Source: Exiguobacterium indicum HHS 31 (GTDB taxonomy: Bacteria; Bacillota; Bacilli; Exiguobacteriales; Exiguobacteriaceae). From it: a stretch of DNA of 64,000 bases. Positions 52,434 to 60,581 of this stretch are shown in pieces. The stretch is from assembly GCF_001939065.1 (NCBI RefSeq), contig NZ_MPSZ01000001.1, positions 744,001 to 808,000 of the forward strand, written 5' to 3'. Numbering within the stretch: position 1 is the stretch's first letter; the number at the start of each line of letters is the position of its first letter. The position numbers and the translations under genes are program-made. Under the pieces are notes generated by a model that made no database searches, was not told the origin of the DNA, and worked only from the letters and a program-made list of their open reading frames with translations.

Positions 52434-53219
52434 TTAGTGTAGCGTCACATGAGCGAGGACACCGTAATGATCGCTCGGTACAAGGTGATGCGGCAGTCGA
52501 TGTTCGCCGATCAGCTGGACGTGCTGTAAGGTCACGGGTGAAAGCGAACGCTGACAGAGTAACCAATCATATCGAACGGGGCTTGTGATGCCGTCATTCT
52601 TCCTTACGTACGGATTCATCACGGAATCAAGCGTCGCGGCGGCAATTTGTCCTGTACGAGCGGCAAAACTGCCAGCAAGATCGACCCACTCCTTAAGCGC
52701 AGCTTGATGCAGAGCGGAGTTTGGACCATCATTAAAGTCACCGCCTAAGAACTCGATCGTCGTATCATCTGTCTGTGAGGCAATCCATTCGTTGACGAAT
52801 CGAAGTTGATCGAGTCGAATGTCTGAAGCACGCCAATTGAAATGAATGTTCGTCACGGCAAAACGAACACCCTCAATCGAAAACGGGATCCGAATCGCAC
52901 AGTGGTGGTTGATGTTTGCTGTCGCAGCGGCACTCGAATCCGTTCGTTCAAACGGCAATTTCGTCAGGATGGCAAGTCCTTCATCCGGTGAATCCATATA
53001 AGGATCCATCATCATATACGGATAACCGGTCGCCTCTGCGAGGTGCTCGGCGATCGAAATAAATGGTTCATCCGGATGAAATGTCGACATGACTTCTTGT
53101 AGGAGGAGAATGTCCGGTTGGTGTTGCTTGATCTCCGCGCACAACGCCTCGAACCGTTCTTGTCGTTTGTGCGGATGATGCCAAATGTTATATGTCGCAA
53201 TCGATAACGAAAGACTCAT
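52434..53219 (-). CDS. Endonuclease/exonuclease/phosphatase-family hydrolase
   Basis: A 261-residue EEP-fold enzyme. IATYNIWHH, ILLLQEV (metal-binding Glu), TNIHFNW, GGDFNDGPNS and SDHYGVLAHV are the five canonical motifs in order. Substrates range from nucleic acids to phosphoesters. The ATG overlaps the stop of the upstream GNAT gene by 4 nt. No signal peptide is present, so it is cytosolic. Confidence 0.88.
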   Translation of the reverse strand: MSLSLSIATYNIWHHPHKRQERFEALCAEIKQHQPDILLLQEVMSTFHPDEPFISIAEHLAEATGYPYMMMDPYMDSPDEGLAILTKLPFERTDSSAAATANINHHCAIRIPFSIEGVRFAVTNIHFNWRASDIRLDQLRFVNEWIASQTDDTTIEFLGGDFNDGPNSALHQAALKEWVDLAGSFAARTGQIAAATLDSVMNPYVRKNDGITSPVRYDWLLCQRSLSPVTLQHVQLIGEHRLPHHLVPSDHYGVLAHVTLH

Positions 53220-53746
53220 AGCTGTAAGCCCATCAGAACCGTATCGTAAAAGCAACCGTCCGATAGTAACCGGTCATGACGCAGTCGTCCTTCTTCTTGA
53301 AATCCATGTCTCTGATAGAGGCGAATGGCGCTGAGGTTCGTCTCAACAACCTCGAGCTGAATTTTTTGCAGGGATTGCGCTTTTGCCCAAGCAACGATCC
53401 GTTCCATCAGTTGGGTACCGATTCCTTGCCCCCAGTCGGATTGAAGTACACCGAGTCCAAATGATGCCTTGTGCGCGAAACGTTTTAAATGAAAACCACG
53501 ACACCGGGCGTAGGCGATGAGTCGTCCATCGCGCTCGACGACGAGGATACGATCCGGAACCGAGTAATCGCGTAACTGATCTGCGAAATCCGTCGCGGTC
53601 ATCACGTCCTCACCAGGCATTCGGTCGAAGTATTCCGTTTCCGCATCGAGTGTTTGGCGGAGTTCAGCGAGGGCTTCAGCGTCACTGAGTCGAGCCGGTC
53701 GAATCTGGTACCGTTGTGTATCGAACGAGTGGTGCATCGTCTGCAT
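53216..53746 (-). CDS. GNAT N-acetyltransferase
   Basis: A 176-residue acetyltransferase. FGLGVLQSDWGQGIGTQLME is motif A, and AIRLYQRHGFQEEGRLRHDR is the C-terminal signature of this branch. GGAGG lies 7 nt before the ATG. It is translationally coupled to the EEP hydrolase. Confidence 0.87.
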   Translation of the reverse strand: MQTMHHSFDTQRYQIRPARLSDAEALAELRQTLDAETEYFDRMPGEDVMTATDFADQLRDYSVPDRILVVERDGRLIAYARCRGFHLKRFAHKASFGLGVLQSDWGQGIGTQLMERIVAWAKAQSLQKIQLEVVETNLSAIRLYQRHGFQEEGRLRHDRLLSDGCFYDTVLMGLQL

Positions 53747-53825
53747 ATGTAATCCTCCGTTCTAGATGGAATATGCTATCATTATGGCAGGGATGGTATC
53801 ATTTGTAAATTTAAGGAGAGAAGAA

Positions 53826-54242
53826 ATGAAAATTCAAACTGGAACGAAGGAAGATAGGACATTCATCCGCGAGCAATTGATTGCCTACAATCGGCAACAT
53901 GTTCCTAAAGCCTTATATGAACAATCGGAAGAACTTTGTTTTACAGCATCTAACGAGAAGGGCGAATGCATCGGAGGAATTACCGCGTCTTACGGTTGGC
54001 AACATATTCATGTCCAGTTCCTTTGGGTGAGCGATACAGCACGACAGGCAGGTGTCGGAACCCGCCTGCTGCAAGCTATCGAAGGATATGCGAAGGAAGC
54101 AAGGTGTACGAAAATTCTTTTGGACACGTTTGATTTTCAAGCACCAGACTTTTACCGCAAGCATGGTTATGAAGAGTATGGACGACTGACCGATCATCCA
54201 TCGATTGGACAATCTCAATACTTCTTCGTCAAGCGACTTTAA
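53826..54242 (+). CDS. GNAT N-acetyltransferase
   Basis: A 138-residue, compact GNAT. VQFLWVSDTARQAGVGTRLL is motif A, LDTFDFQAPDFYRKHGY is motif B. ATG 53826 follows AAGGAG; the upstream in-frame ATG at 53766 lacks a site. Its last 4 nt overlap the 3' end of the convergent membrane gene, so no terminator separates them. Confidence 0.87.
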   Translation: MKIQTGTKEDRTFIREQLIAYNRQHVPKALYEQSEELCFTASNEKGECIGGITASYGWQHIHVQFLWVSDTARQAGVGTRLLQAIEGYAKEARCTKILLDTFDFQAPDFYRKHGYEEYGRLTDHPSIGQSQYFFVKRL

Positions 54243-54700
54243 CGCCGGACGTGCACAATCCAAGCCGACATGTACGTAAGTGTTCCGATCGATAAGACAA
54301 GAGCAATCGCATAGAACGGAAATGCTGGATACAGTTGAAGTAACGGTTGCTCGAACAAAAAGGCAATCATTAGGACGGGAAGGCTGATCATGAAAGCAAC
54401 ATACGCTGCACGAGTTGCTTTACCGGTGATCAGTGCCTCACGTTCGTCGGAGTCGGAAAATTCTGCTGTTGCAAACGAACTTGTACGGTCTTCTCGTAAG
54501 AAATAGCTGACGATCGAAAGGACAATCGCAATCACTAGCACTGGAAGGACACTCATTAGATTCAATTCCAGCGACAATCCCGTACCGGATACCGGATCAT
54601 CTTGAAATAGTTGTAGGTTCGCATGAATGGCACTAATGAGATAAGCAGCTAAAAAGTAGAGACAACAATTAAGTAAAGATTGAGTGACGACACGTTTCAT
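54239..54700 (-). CDS. Four-helix membrane partner of XRE regulator
   Basis: A 153-residue protein with four hydrophobic segments, and a cytoplasmic loop (SFATAEFSDSDEREALITGK) between helices 2 and 3. This is the layout of DUF2178-like proteins that are encoded with XRE regulators. The ATG overlaps the regulator stop by 1 nt (TGATG). An anti-regulator or sensor role is inferred from the coupling. Confidence 0.72.
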   Translation of the reverse strand: MKRVVTQSLLNCCLYFLAAYLISAIHANLQLFQDDPVSGTGLSLELNLMSVLPVLVIAIVLSIVSYFLREDRTSSFATAEFSDSDEREALITGKATRAAYVAFMISLPVLMIAFLFEQPLLQLYPAFPFYAIALVLSIGTLTYMSAWIVHVRR

Positions 54701-54906
54701 CAGGATTCCTCCTCTAATTGAAATAGTTCCTCGATCGGGCAATCAAAGACGCGGGCAATCTGCATCGCGAGTAAGAGCGACGGCGTATAGCTTCCTTTTT
54801 CAAGTGAGATGACAGTTTGTCGTGTCACACCGATTCGTTCAGCGAACTGCTCTTGTGTCCACTTGTGCTGTTGACGATAGAGGCGGACATGGTTCGTCAG
54901 TTTCAT
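54700..54906 (-). CDS. XRE-family HTH regulator
   Basis: A 68-residue protein consisting of a Cro/CI helix-turn-helix (KWTQEQFAERIGVTRQTVIS, LEKGSYTPSLLLAMQIARVF). GGAGGTCGTC lies before the ATG. It is upstream of and overlaps a four-helix membrane gene. The promoter carries three TTTAC/GTAAA dyads over the -35 and -10 boxes, supporting autoregulation. Confidence 0.9.
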   Translation of the reverse strand: MKLTNHVRLYRQQHKWTQEQFAERIGVTRQTVISLEKGSYTPSLLLAMQIARVFDCPIEELFQLEEES

Positions 54907-54928
54907 CTGACGACCTCCTTTCCAGTTG

Positions 54929-54987
54929 TTTACATTGTAAAGTTGGGTTTACATTTTGTAAAGTAGACTTTACGTCATATATGTAAA
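54929..54987 (-). promoter_or_regulatory. XRE gene promoter covered by repeated operators
   Basis: Read on the minus strand, TTTACA (54957-54962) and TACAAT (54934-54939) are 17 nt apart. The dyad TTTACA-N-TGTAAA at 54929-54941 covers the -10 box, TTTACA-N3-TGTAAA at 54948-54962 covers the -35 box, and a third, TTTAC-N9-GTAAA, lies at 54969-54987. Confidence 0.7.
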
Positions 54988-54991
54988 AAAT

Positions 54992-55015
54992 GGAGCTGAC
55001 TCAAAAGTCAACTCC
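54992..55015. repeat. Small hairpin at the left end of the structured region
   Basis: GGAGCTGACT pairs with AGTCAACTCC (one mismatch) around CAAA. There is no T-tract, so it is not a normal terminator. Confidence 0.55.
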
Positions 55016-55028
55016 TCAGACTGAAGAC

Positions 55029-55072
55029 AAAGCGTAATTTTTCTTTTAACAAAAAGGATTGCGCTTTTTTTT
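55029..55072 (+). terminator. Terminator-like hairpin
   Basis: AAAGCGTAAT pairs with ATTGCGCTTT (one T-G pair) around a 19-nt loop, followed by eight T residues. No plus-strand gene lies directly upstream. Its T-tract is shared with the next long hairpin. Confidence 0.5.
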
Positions 55073-55177
55073 GTTCATCTCGAATCGTTTTCCTGGGACA
55101 AGCATCGAGCCGCTTCGCTTCGCTGCAGGGTCGCTCCTGCTTGTTTTTCCCTAGGAAGCGATGTCGAGTGAACAAAA
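55069..55177. repeat. Long imperfect inverted repeat (about 109 nt)
   Basis: The outer arms TTTTGTTCATCTCGA and TCGAGTGAACAAAA pair with one bulge, the inner arms TTCCTGGG and CAAGCA pair with TGCTTG and CCCTAGGAA, and a GAGC/GCTC stem closes the loop. There is no coding frame with a start and ribosome site. It could be a folded RNA or a mobile repeat. Confidence 0.6.
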
Positions 55178-55205
55178 CGCTTCTCTGATCCTTCTTCCGG
55201 ATATA

Positions 55206-55357
55206 AAAAAATGACGCATTACACGCCACTCCTACAGGAAAAAGCGCGATTTTGCGCTGTCAGAGACAAACAAGACCCGTTTTCCTGCTCGAACGGAGCG
55301 AGAAAACTGACTTGTGTCTCGCCTGAGGAAAGGGCGTGAAAAGACGCGTCATTTTTT
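55206..55357. repeat. Multi-branched inverted repeat (about 150 nt)
   Basis: The outer arms AAAAAATGACGC and GCGTCATTTTTT pair perfectly. Inside are ACGCC/GGGCGT, CCT-CAGG/CCTGAGG, GAGACA/TGTCTC, a GCGC-N6-GCGC hairpin, and GTTTTC-CT-GCTC pairing with GAGC-GA-GAAAAC. The A/T ends could also terminate the minus-strand gene at 55388-55669. Confidence 0.6.
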
Positions 55358-55387
55358 GGGATCAGTCATTTGAAGCCTACGTGAACA

Positions 55388-55669
55388 TTAAAATACGTAA
55401 GGTGTCAAAATGACAGCCATGAGACAGACGAACGTCTTCAATCCCTGATGATGACGTAAGGATAAGAAAAGCGTGACCAGCCCAGTGATCGTCATACCGG
55501 ATAAAATCCATCCTAGCCAAAAATCCGTGCTATTCGAAGCAATCGGGATGCTTAATATGTAAGCTGTCGTGTGCGGAAAGAAGCCGATGGCATCTAAAAG
55601 GATACCGCCAAAGACACCAGTTAGCAACAAGCCGATCGACAGACGAAATAGTGCGTTATGTTTAATCAT
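55388..55669 (-). CDS. Hypothetical small membrane protein
   Basis: A 93-residue protein with three hydrophobic segments. ATG 55669 follows AGGAG by 7 nt; the ATG at 55675 is too close to it. No family recognised. The gene faces the structured repeat region, which may serve as its terminator. The 210 bp on its upstream side contain no other supported gene. Confidence 0.55.
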   Translation of the reverse strand: MIKHNALFRLSIGLLLTGVFGGILLDAIGFFPHTTAYILSIPIASNSTDFWLGWILSGMTITGLVTLFLSLRHHQGLKTFVCLMAVILTPYVF

Positions 55670-55882
55670 ATGCATACTCCTATTCTGTTTGGTTGACGCA
55701 AGAAATCCTATTGTTGCGCCTATTCAATATGTTTCTACAAAAAGCGATGAATTCCTTTCTGTTATCTATCCCTGAACTTTATCAAAAATTCTCGCTTCTG
55801 CACATCAATCGGAATATTCAGATAGTTATGGGGTATTCTGTTGAAAACGCCATCGCCGATTCAGTGGAAAGGAGAAGAGAAG

Positions 55883-56059
55883 ATGATGCCTGAACTGATA
55901 CCGGATAACCGGGAGCTCGAACGTAGGATTCGGATCGTCCATCTGTTGCGAAAACTGGGGAAGACGGACGAAGCGATTGCCCGATCCTTGTATGTTCCGA
56001 TCGAATGGGTTCAATCAATTGGTGAAGAAGACGACTGGCAGCAAATGCAATCATCCTAA
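55883..56059 (+). CDS. Hypothetical 58-residue protein with HTH-like helix pair
   Basis: Starts at ATG 55883, 8 nt after AAAGGAG. The centre (IVHLLRKLGKTDEAIARSLY, then VPIEWVQSI) looks like a small helix-turn-helix of the kind used by transposase or sporulation-type regulators, but the protein is too short to classify. A terminator follows directly. Confidence 0.6.
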   Translation: MMPELIPDNRELERRIRIVHLLRKLGKTDEAIARSLYVPIEWVQSIGEEDDWQQMQSS

Positions 56060-56061
56060 GG

Positions 56062-56086
56062 CAAGGACGTCACGTCCTTGTTTTTT
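56062..56086 (+). terminator. Rho-independent terminator
   Basis: CAAGGACGT and ACGTCCTTG form a tight stem, followed by six T residues. Confidence 0.85.
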
Positions 56087-56139
56087 CGCGTGTTCCGGTA
56101 TACTAAAGCAAGCATCTCAAATCGAGAGGATGAAGTAAA

Positions 56140-57192
56140 ATGAACGTTGCCATTATTGGAGCAGGAATCAGTGGTTTATATCTCGCGACGCGTATGCAGG
56201 AGCTTGGACACGACGTGACGATCTATGAAGCACGCGACCGAATCGGTGGGAGAATTGAGACGGTCGATTTCAACCTAGCCGGACAAGCATATGCGTTTGA
56301 TCTTGGACCGACTTGGTTTTGGCCGGACAGTGAACCACTGATGGTTGATTTGATCCATCGATTCGATTTACCGACACTGGAACAATACACGACGGGTGCG
56401 CTTCGACTCGAACGGGCTGACGGAATCGAGTCGCATGTGGTTGCGAATCAACCGACGGCGCTTCGCCTTCGTGACGGAATCCGCTCCGTTGCTACGGCAC
56501 TTGCTGCACGACTCACACCGGGAACGATTCGACTCAAGTCTCCCATCAGCCAGATTGATGTCATGAATCGGATTATCGTCAGTTCAGGAAGGAAGAGTCA
56601 ACCGTTCGATGAGATCGTTCTCGCATTACCACCGCGTCTAGCGGCAACACTATCATTTGTACCATCTTTACCTGAAGCAGTTCTGGGTGAACTTGAAGCA
56701 TTACCGACTTGGATGGCGCAGCAAGCGAAATGTCTGATTTTTTACGAGAAACCGTTTTGGCGTGATTCGGGCTGGTCCGGTCAGGCAATCAGCTGGACTG
56801 GGATGGTGCAAGAGATTCATGACGCTTCCCCACAAGATGGACCGGGAGCGTTGTTCGGTTTTTTCCGGACACCGGCACGTGAACGACGATTATTGACCGA
56901 GGCGGAAATCAAGGAAACGGTACTCGCGCAGCTGGTTCGTCTGTTCGGTGAACAAGCGCGTCAGCCGATTGGTTGGGCATATAAAGACTGGTCGACAGAT
57001 AGTTGGACAGCAACACGAGCCGATGCAGCCCCACTCGTGGATTTCCCGGCATATCATGCTATCAATCTCGGAGTGGAGCATGCAGCGATTTCATTGATTG
57101 GGACAGAGACCGATCCGAGTCATGGTGGACACTTAGAAGACTCATTACGATCCGTTGAACGCTATTTAGAAAAGAGAGGAGTAAAAAAATGA
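56140..57192 (+). CDS. Flavin-containing amine oxidase family protein
   Basis: A 350-residue FAD enzyme. The N-terminal NVAIIGAGISGLYLATRMQE, then YEARDRIGGRIET, is the dinucleotide fold plus GGR loop of the monoamine oxidase/phytoene-desaturase superfamily. A C-terminal FAD contact is near GTETDPSHGGHLEDSL. It is slightly shorter than typical monoamine oxidases (about 400-450). It could oxidise an amine or act as a desaturase. The stop overlaps the start of a PhzF gene by 4 nt. Confidence 0.82.
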   Translation: MNVAIIGAGISGLYLATRMQELGHDVTIYEARDRIGGRIETVDFNLAGQAYAFDLGPTWFWPDSEPLMVDLIHRFDLPTLEQYTTGALRLERADGIESHVVANQPTALRLRDGIRSVATALAARLTPGTIRLKSPISQIDVMNRIIVSSGRKSQPFDEIVLALPPRLAATLSFVPSLPEAVLGELEALPTWMAQQAKCLIFYEKPFWRDSGWSGQAISWTGMVQEIHDASPQDGPGALFGFFRTPARERRLLTEAEIKETVLAQLVRLFGEQARQPIGWAYKDWSTDSWTATRADAAPLVDFPAYHAINLGVEHAAISLIGTETDPSHGGHLEDSLRSVERYLEKRGVKK

Positions 57193-58100
57193 TCAAGACG
57201 CTACATTATGATGTGTTCACAACGATGCCAGGAAGCGGTAATCCAGCTGGGGTCGTCTTAGACGCCGATCAATTGACTGAGTCGGAAATGCAACGAATCG
57301 CGCGTACGAATGGCTTTACCGAGACGACGTTCGTCTTGTCATCCGAGCAAGCGGACTACCGCATGCGCTACTTTGCACCGGAACGGGAAATGGACTTATG
57401 CGGACATGGTACGATCGCTGCATTAACGGCACTTGATTCAAAGATCCGTTTATCTGCGGCATGTCAGATCGAGACAAAGTCAGGCATCTTGCCCGTGATG
57501 CGTTTAGCGAACGGAATGTTTCGCTTGCAACAGGGACAACCACAATTACATCAGTTTGACGGTGACATAAAGCACGTTCTAGCCGCGATTGGTCTCGAAT
57601 TGACACATCTCGATGACCGATGGCCAATCGTATACGGCAGTACTGGGAACTGGACACTGCTCCTCCCGATTCGTCGACTTGAGGACTTTCACCGGATGGT
57701 GCCGGATAACCAACGCTTTACCACCGTGTTGACCGATCTCCCACAAGCCTCGATTCATCCGATTTGTCTCGATACATATGACCGACAAGCGACGATGCAT
57801 GGACGTCACTTCTCAGCAACGGGGGCAGGTAGCGTCGAAGATCCGGTTACGGGAACGGCGAGTGGTGTGATGGGTGTCTATTATCGAAAATTCATCCAGC
57901 CACTTGAAACGGAAACAGCGATCATCGTCGAACAAGGACACGAGATGGGTCGTCCCGGGCAGGTCGGAATCCGTATTTCTGGTGAAGGTCTTGATCATAG
58001 CAAATGGAAAGTCGAGATGGACGGGCAAGCCGTCTTTGTCGGCGTCAAGAGAGTGGGAGAGGAAGAGGCAGATGTTGAAACATTTCATTTGGGATTTTGA
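57189..58100 (+). CDS. PhzF-family isomerase
   Basis: A 303-residue PhzF/diaminopimelate-epimerase-fold protein. The catalytic glutamate is Glu45 (GFTETTFVL); MDLCGHGTIA and GAGSVEDPVTGTASG are the two conserved loops. The family includes the isomerase of phenazine biosynthesis, but most members act on unknown substrates, and no other phz genes are present. It is translationally coupled to the amine oxidase gene, and the next gene starts inside it. Confidence 0.88.
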   Translation: MIKTLHYDVFTTMPGSGNPAGVVLDADQLTESEMQRIARTNGFTETTFVLSSEQADYRMRYFAPEREMDLCGHGTIAALTALDSKIRLSAACQIETKSGILPVMRLANGMFRLQQGQPQLHQFDGDIKHVLAAIGLELTHLDDRWPIVYGSTGNWTLLLPIRRLEDFHRMVPDNQRFTTVLTDLPQASIHPICLDTYDRQATMHGRHFSATGAGSVEDPVTGTASGVMGVYYRKFIQPLETETAIIVEQGHEMGRPGQVGIRISGEGLDHSKWKVEMDGQAVFVGVKRVGEEEADVETFHLGF

Positions 58101-58677
58101 CGGCACCTTGTTTGATACGTATCCGGTGTTAGTCGATGTGTTCGTGGAATTACTCGAGCGTGAGGGGCGAACGGTCGAACGCGAGCAAGTAGCAGAGCTG
58201 ATGGCGATTTCAGCAAAAACGACGTATGATACGTTTGATGTGTCTGAAGCATTCATTCTGAACTACAAGCAACAAAAGATGATGATTGAACAAGAACAGT
58301 CTGAACCGTTTCTCGGAATCCGTGAACTGTTAGAGGCGTTATCGACGAGAGGTGCGACGCATCATATCGTCACCCATCGCGGAACATCGATTCATGCGTT
58401 GCTTGCAAAACATGGGTTGACGCATCATTTTCAAGATGTGTTGACGGCACCGGATGGATTCGCCCGAAAACCGGATCCGGAAGCTGTCACGTATTTAGTC
58501 AATCGGCATCAGATGGCACGAGACGAAACGATCATGATTGGAGACCGGGAACTCGATGTCTTAGCCGGACATCGTGCCGGTATCAAGACGTGTTTGATAA
58601 GCAACCGACCAAATGAGACCGTTGCGACGTATACCGTAACGTCGCCCGGTCGATTAAAGGAATTGTTACTGACATAA
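58072..58677 (+). CDS. HAD-superfamily phosphatase (subfamily IA)
   Basis: A 201-residue hydrolase. HFIWDFDGTLFDTYPVL contains the nucleophile Asp9 and general acid Asp11. IVTHRG is motif II, KPDPEAVTYL motif III, and MIGDRELDVLAG motif IV. Likely a phosphoglycolate- or sugar-phosphate-type phosphatase. ATG 58072 lies 29 nt inside the PhzF gene. Confidence 0.88.
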   Translation: MLKHFIWDFDGTLFDTYPVLVDVFVELLEREGRTVEREQVAELMAISAKTTYDTFDVSEAFILNYKQQKMMIEQEQSEPFLGIRELLEALSTRGATHHIVTHRGTSIHALLAKHGLTHHFQDVLTAPDGFARKPDPEAVTYLVNRHQMARDETIMIGDRELDVLAGHRAGIKTCLISNRPNETVATYTVTSPGRLKELLLT

Positions 58678-58680
58678 CGA

Positions 58681-58718
58681 CAGCCCCGCTTCCAGTGATG
58701 GAAACGGGGCTGTTTTTT
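58681..58718. terminator. Bidirectional terminator
   Basis: CAGCCCCGCTTCCA pairs with TGGAAACGGGGCTG (one mismatch) around GTGA, then six T residues. Confidence 0.85.
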
Positions 58719-59898
58719 AAGAAGACAATCGATCTGCTTCGGTTGCTTCAGCGCGTGGTGCACGCCAGAAATACGTCAGTAAAATGCCGACTGCGAGCAT
58801 GACTGTCGCGAAATAGAACGGATAGTTCAAATTGACGTCAAACAGTAGTCCACCAACGATCGGTCCGAGAATGTTGCCGATGCTCGTAAACATCGAGTTC
58901 ATTCCGCCGACGAATCCCTGTTCATTTCCGGCAATCTTCGAAAGATAGGTCGTGACAGCAGGTCGCATCAAGTCGAAACCGACGAAGACGACCATCGTCA
59001 CGAGAATGATCGAGAGATAGTTCGTCACGAACGTCATCAAGACGACGAGCAGTGTCGAACCGATCAAGCTGTATCGGATCAAGCGAATCTCACCGAACCA
59101 GCGCGTCAAACGATCGAACAGTCCGACTTGGACGATGACGCCGACGATCGCACCGAGAGAAATCGCAAGCGCAATGTCCTTCGCCGTGAAGCCGAACTTC
59201 CGGTCGACGAACAAGGCGAACAACGACTCAAACGAGGCGAGACCGAACGATGAGATCAATAGGACAAGAAAAGCGATGAAATAGAGCGGACTGAAGATTT
59301 TCCGGAAACCGGTCTGTTGTTTGACAGTCGTTGTCTCGTAATGACGTTCCGGTTCCTTAAGCGTAAAGACGGATAACACCATCGCTGTTAAACCGAACGC
59401 AGCAGCAAAGAAGAACGGTGTCCGCGAGCCGAGGTCAGCGAGGAACCCACCAATCCCTGGTCCGATGATGAAACCGGTCGAGATGGCAGCAGACATATAT
59501 CCGAGCGCTTTCGGACGAGTTTCGTTCGTCGTGATATCAGCGATGAATGCCGTGACGGCTGGCATGATGAAAGCAGCGCTGACACCACCGAGAATCCGTG
59601 ACGCGAACAGGACTTCGACGCTTTGACCGAGACCGAATAAGAGCTCGGACATGCTGAAGATGAATAAACCGATGATGATCATCGGTTTACGTCCGTACTT
59701 GTCAACGGCACGTCCCGCGAGTGGTGAAAGAATTAGTTGCGCAAAGGCGAAGGCGGAAACCATGTAACCGACTGTCGCCCCGGAGATGTTCAACTCGTTC
59801 ATGATTGTCGGTGTGACGGGAATGACGAGTCCGATACCTAAAAAGGCGATGAATAAGTTGAGCAGGAGTGTACTTAAAATCAATGTATTGTTTTGCAT
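58717..59898 (-). CDS. MFS multidrug efflux pump, NorA/Bmr-like
   Basis: A 393-residue 12-helix drug-proton antiporter. LFIAFLGIGLVIPVTPTIMN in helix 1, LAGRAVDKYGRKPMII (motif A), and GPGIGGFLAD (motif C of antiporters) identify the DHA1 drug exporter group. TTGAGGTGA precedes the ATG. It is 17 nt downstream of a TetR gene, its probable repressor. Confidence 0.88.
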   Translation of the reverse strand: MQNNTLILSTLLLNLFIAFLGIGLVIPVTPTIMNELNISGATVGYMVSAFAFAQLILSPLAGRAVDKYGRKPMIIIGLFIFSMSELLFGLGQSVEVLFASRILGGVSAAFIMPAVTAFIADITTNETRPKALGYMSAAISTGFIIGPGIGGFLADLGSRTPFFFAAAFGLTAMVLSVFTLKEPERHYETTTVKQQTGFRKIFSPLYFIAFLVLLISSFGLASFESLFALFVDRKFGFTAKDIALAISLGAIVGVIVQVGLFDRLTRWFGEIRLIRYSLIGSTLLVVLMTFVTNYLSIILVTMVVFVGFDLMRPAVTTYLSKIAGNEQGFVGGMNSMFTSIGNILGPIVGGLLFDVNLNYPFYFATVMLAVGILLTYFWRAPRAEATEADRLSS

Positions 59899-59915
59899 AG
59901 TTCACCTCAATAGAA

Positions 59916-60509
59916 TTAAATCGTTTTTGACATACCGCGCCAGACGATCGGCCAGACAGCTTGCTGTCGAGCGTGAAACGCGTCGACACCGTTGTAGACG
60001 AGTTCCGTCAGCGTACCTTCCGCAACCGTCAGATAGGCGAGAGCGGCACTTTTGTAATCCGTCGAATAGAGAATCTTTTCCGTTCGGTCTCGTTCGCGTA
60101 GTAATCGCGTTAATAGATCGTGCAGTGAATCGAAAAACGGATTGAAGCGGTCCGTCATTTCTTGTTCGAGCTTCTCCGGTGGAAAATAGGCAGCCCGAAG
60201 GATGAATCGCATCAGGATATCGTCTTGCTGTTCCGAAATGAACCAATCGAAGAAGCCGTGCAGCGATTGCTCGAGCGGCTGCTGCCGCGTACTCGTGAAA
60301 TACGTCGCAAAGCGGCGCTTTTGTTCTTGCAAGGCGTACGTCGTCGCTTGCAGGAACAGGTCGTCCTTCCCTTTATAGTGCGCATAGATCGATGGCTTTT
60401 TTATGCCAACCTCTGTCGCAATTTCTTGCAACGATGCCCCTTCATAGCCGTGCGCAGCAAAATGATGGATGCTCGTCTGTAACAATTGTTGGGCTTTCAG
60501 ATGAATCAC
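59916..60509 (-). CDS. TetR-family repressor with uncertain start codon
   Basis: About 197 residues. The helix-turn-helix reads EGASLQEIATEVGIKKPSIY, then AHYKGKDDLFLQA; the rest is the ligand-binding domain. The start is unclear: GTG 60509 directly abuts AGGAAG, while CTG 60500 is spaced properly from AAGGTGAT and would begin LKAQQLLQTSI, as relatives do. An upstream TTG at 60545 lies before the predicted transcript start. It is in an operon with a NorA-like pump. Confidence 0.85.
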   Translation of the reverse strand: MIHLKAQQLLQTSIHHFAAHGYEGASLQEIATEVGIKKPSIYAHYKGKDDLFLQATTYALQEQKRRFATYFTSTRQQPLEQSLHGFFDWFISEQQDDILMRFILRAAYFPPEKLEQEMTDRFNPFFDSLHDLLTRLLRERDRTEKILYSTDYKSAALAYLTVAEGTLTELVYNGVDAFHARQQAVWPIVWRGMSKTI

Positions 60510-60512
60510 CTT

Positions 60513-60528
60513 CCTAACGGTCGTTAGG
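60513..60528 (-). promoter_or_regulatory. TetR operator at the transcription start
   Basis: CCTAACGGTCGTTAGG is a perfect 7-bp inverted repeat with a 2-nt centre, just before the tetR reading frame. On the minus strand TTGACT, 17 nt, TTACAG lies directly upstream, so the site sits at about +1. Confidence 0.7.
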
Positions 60529-60581
60529 TAACACTGTAACAGCAAATTTCAAATGTAGTCAATCAGATTGTCTTACCGCAC

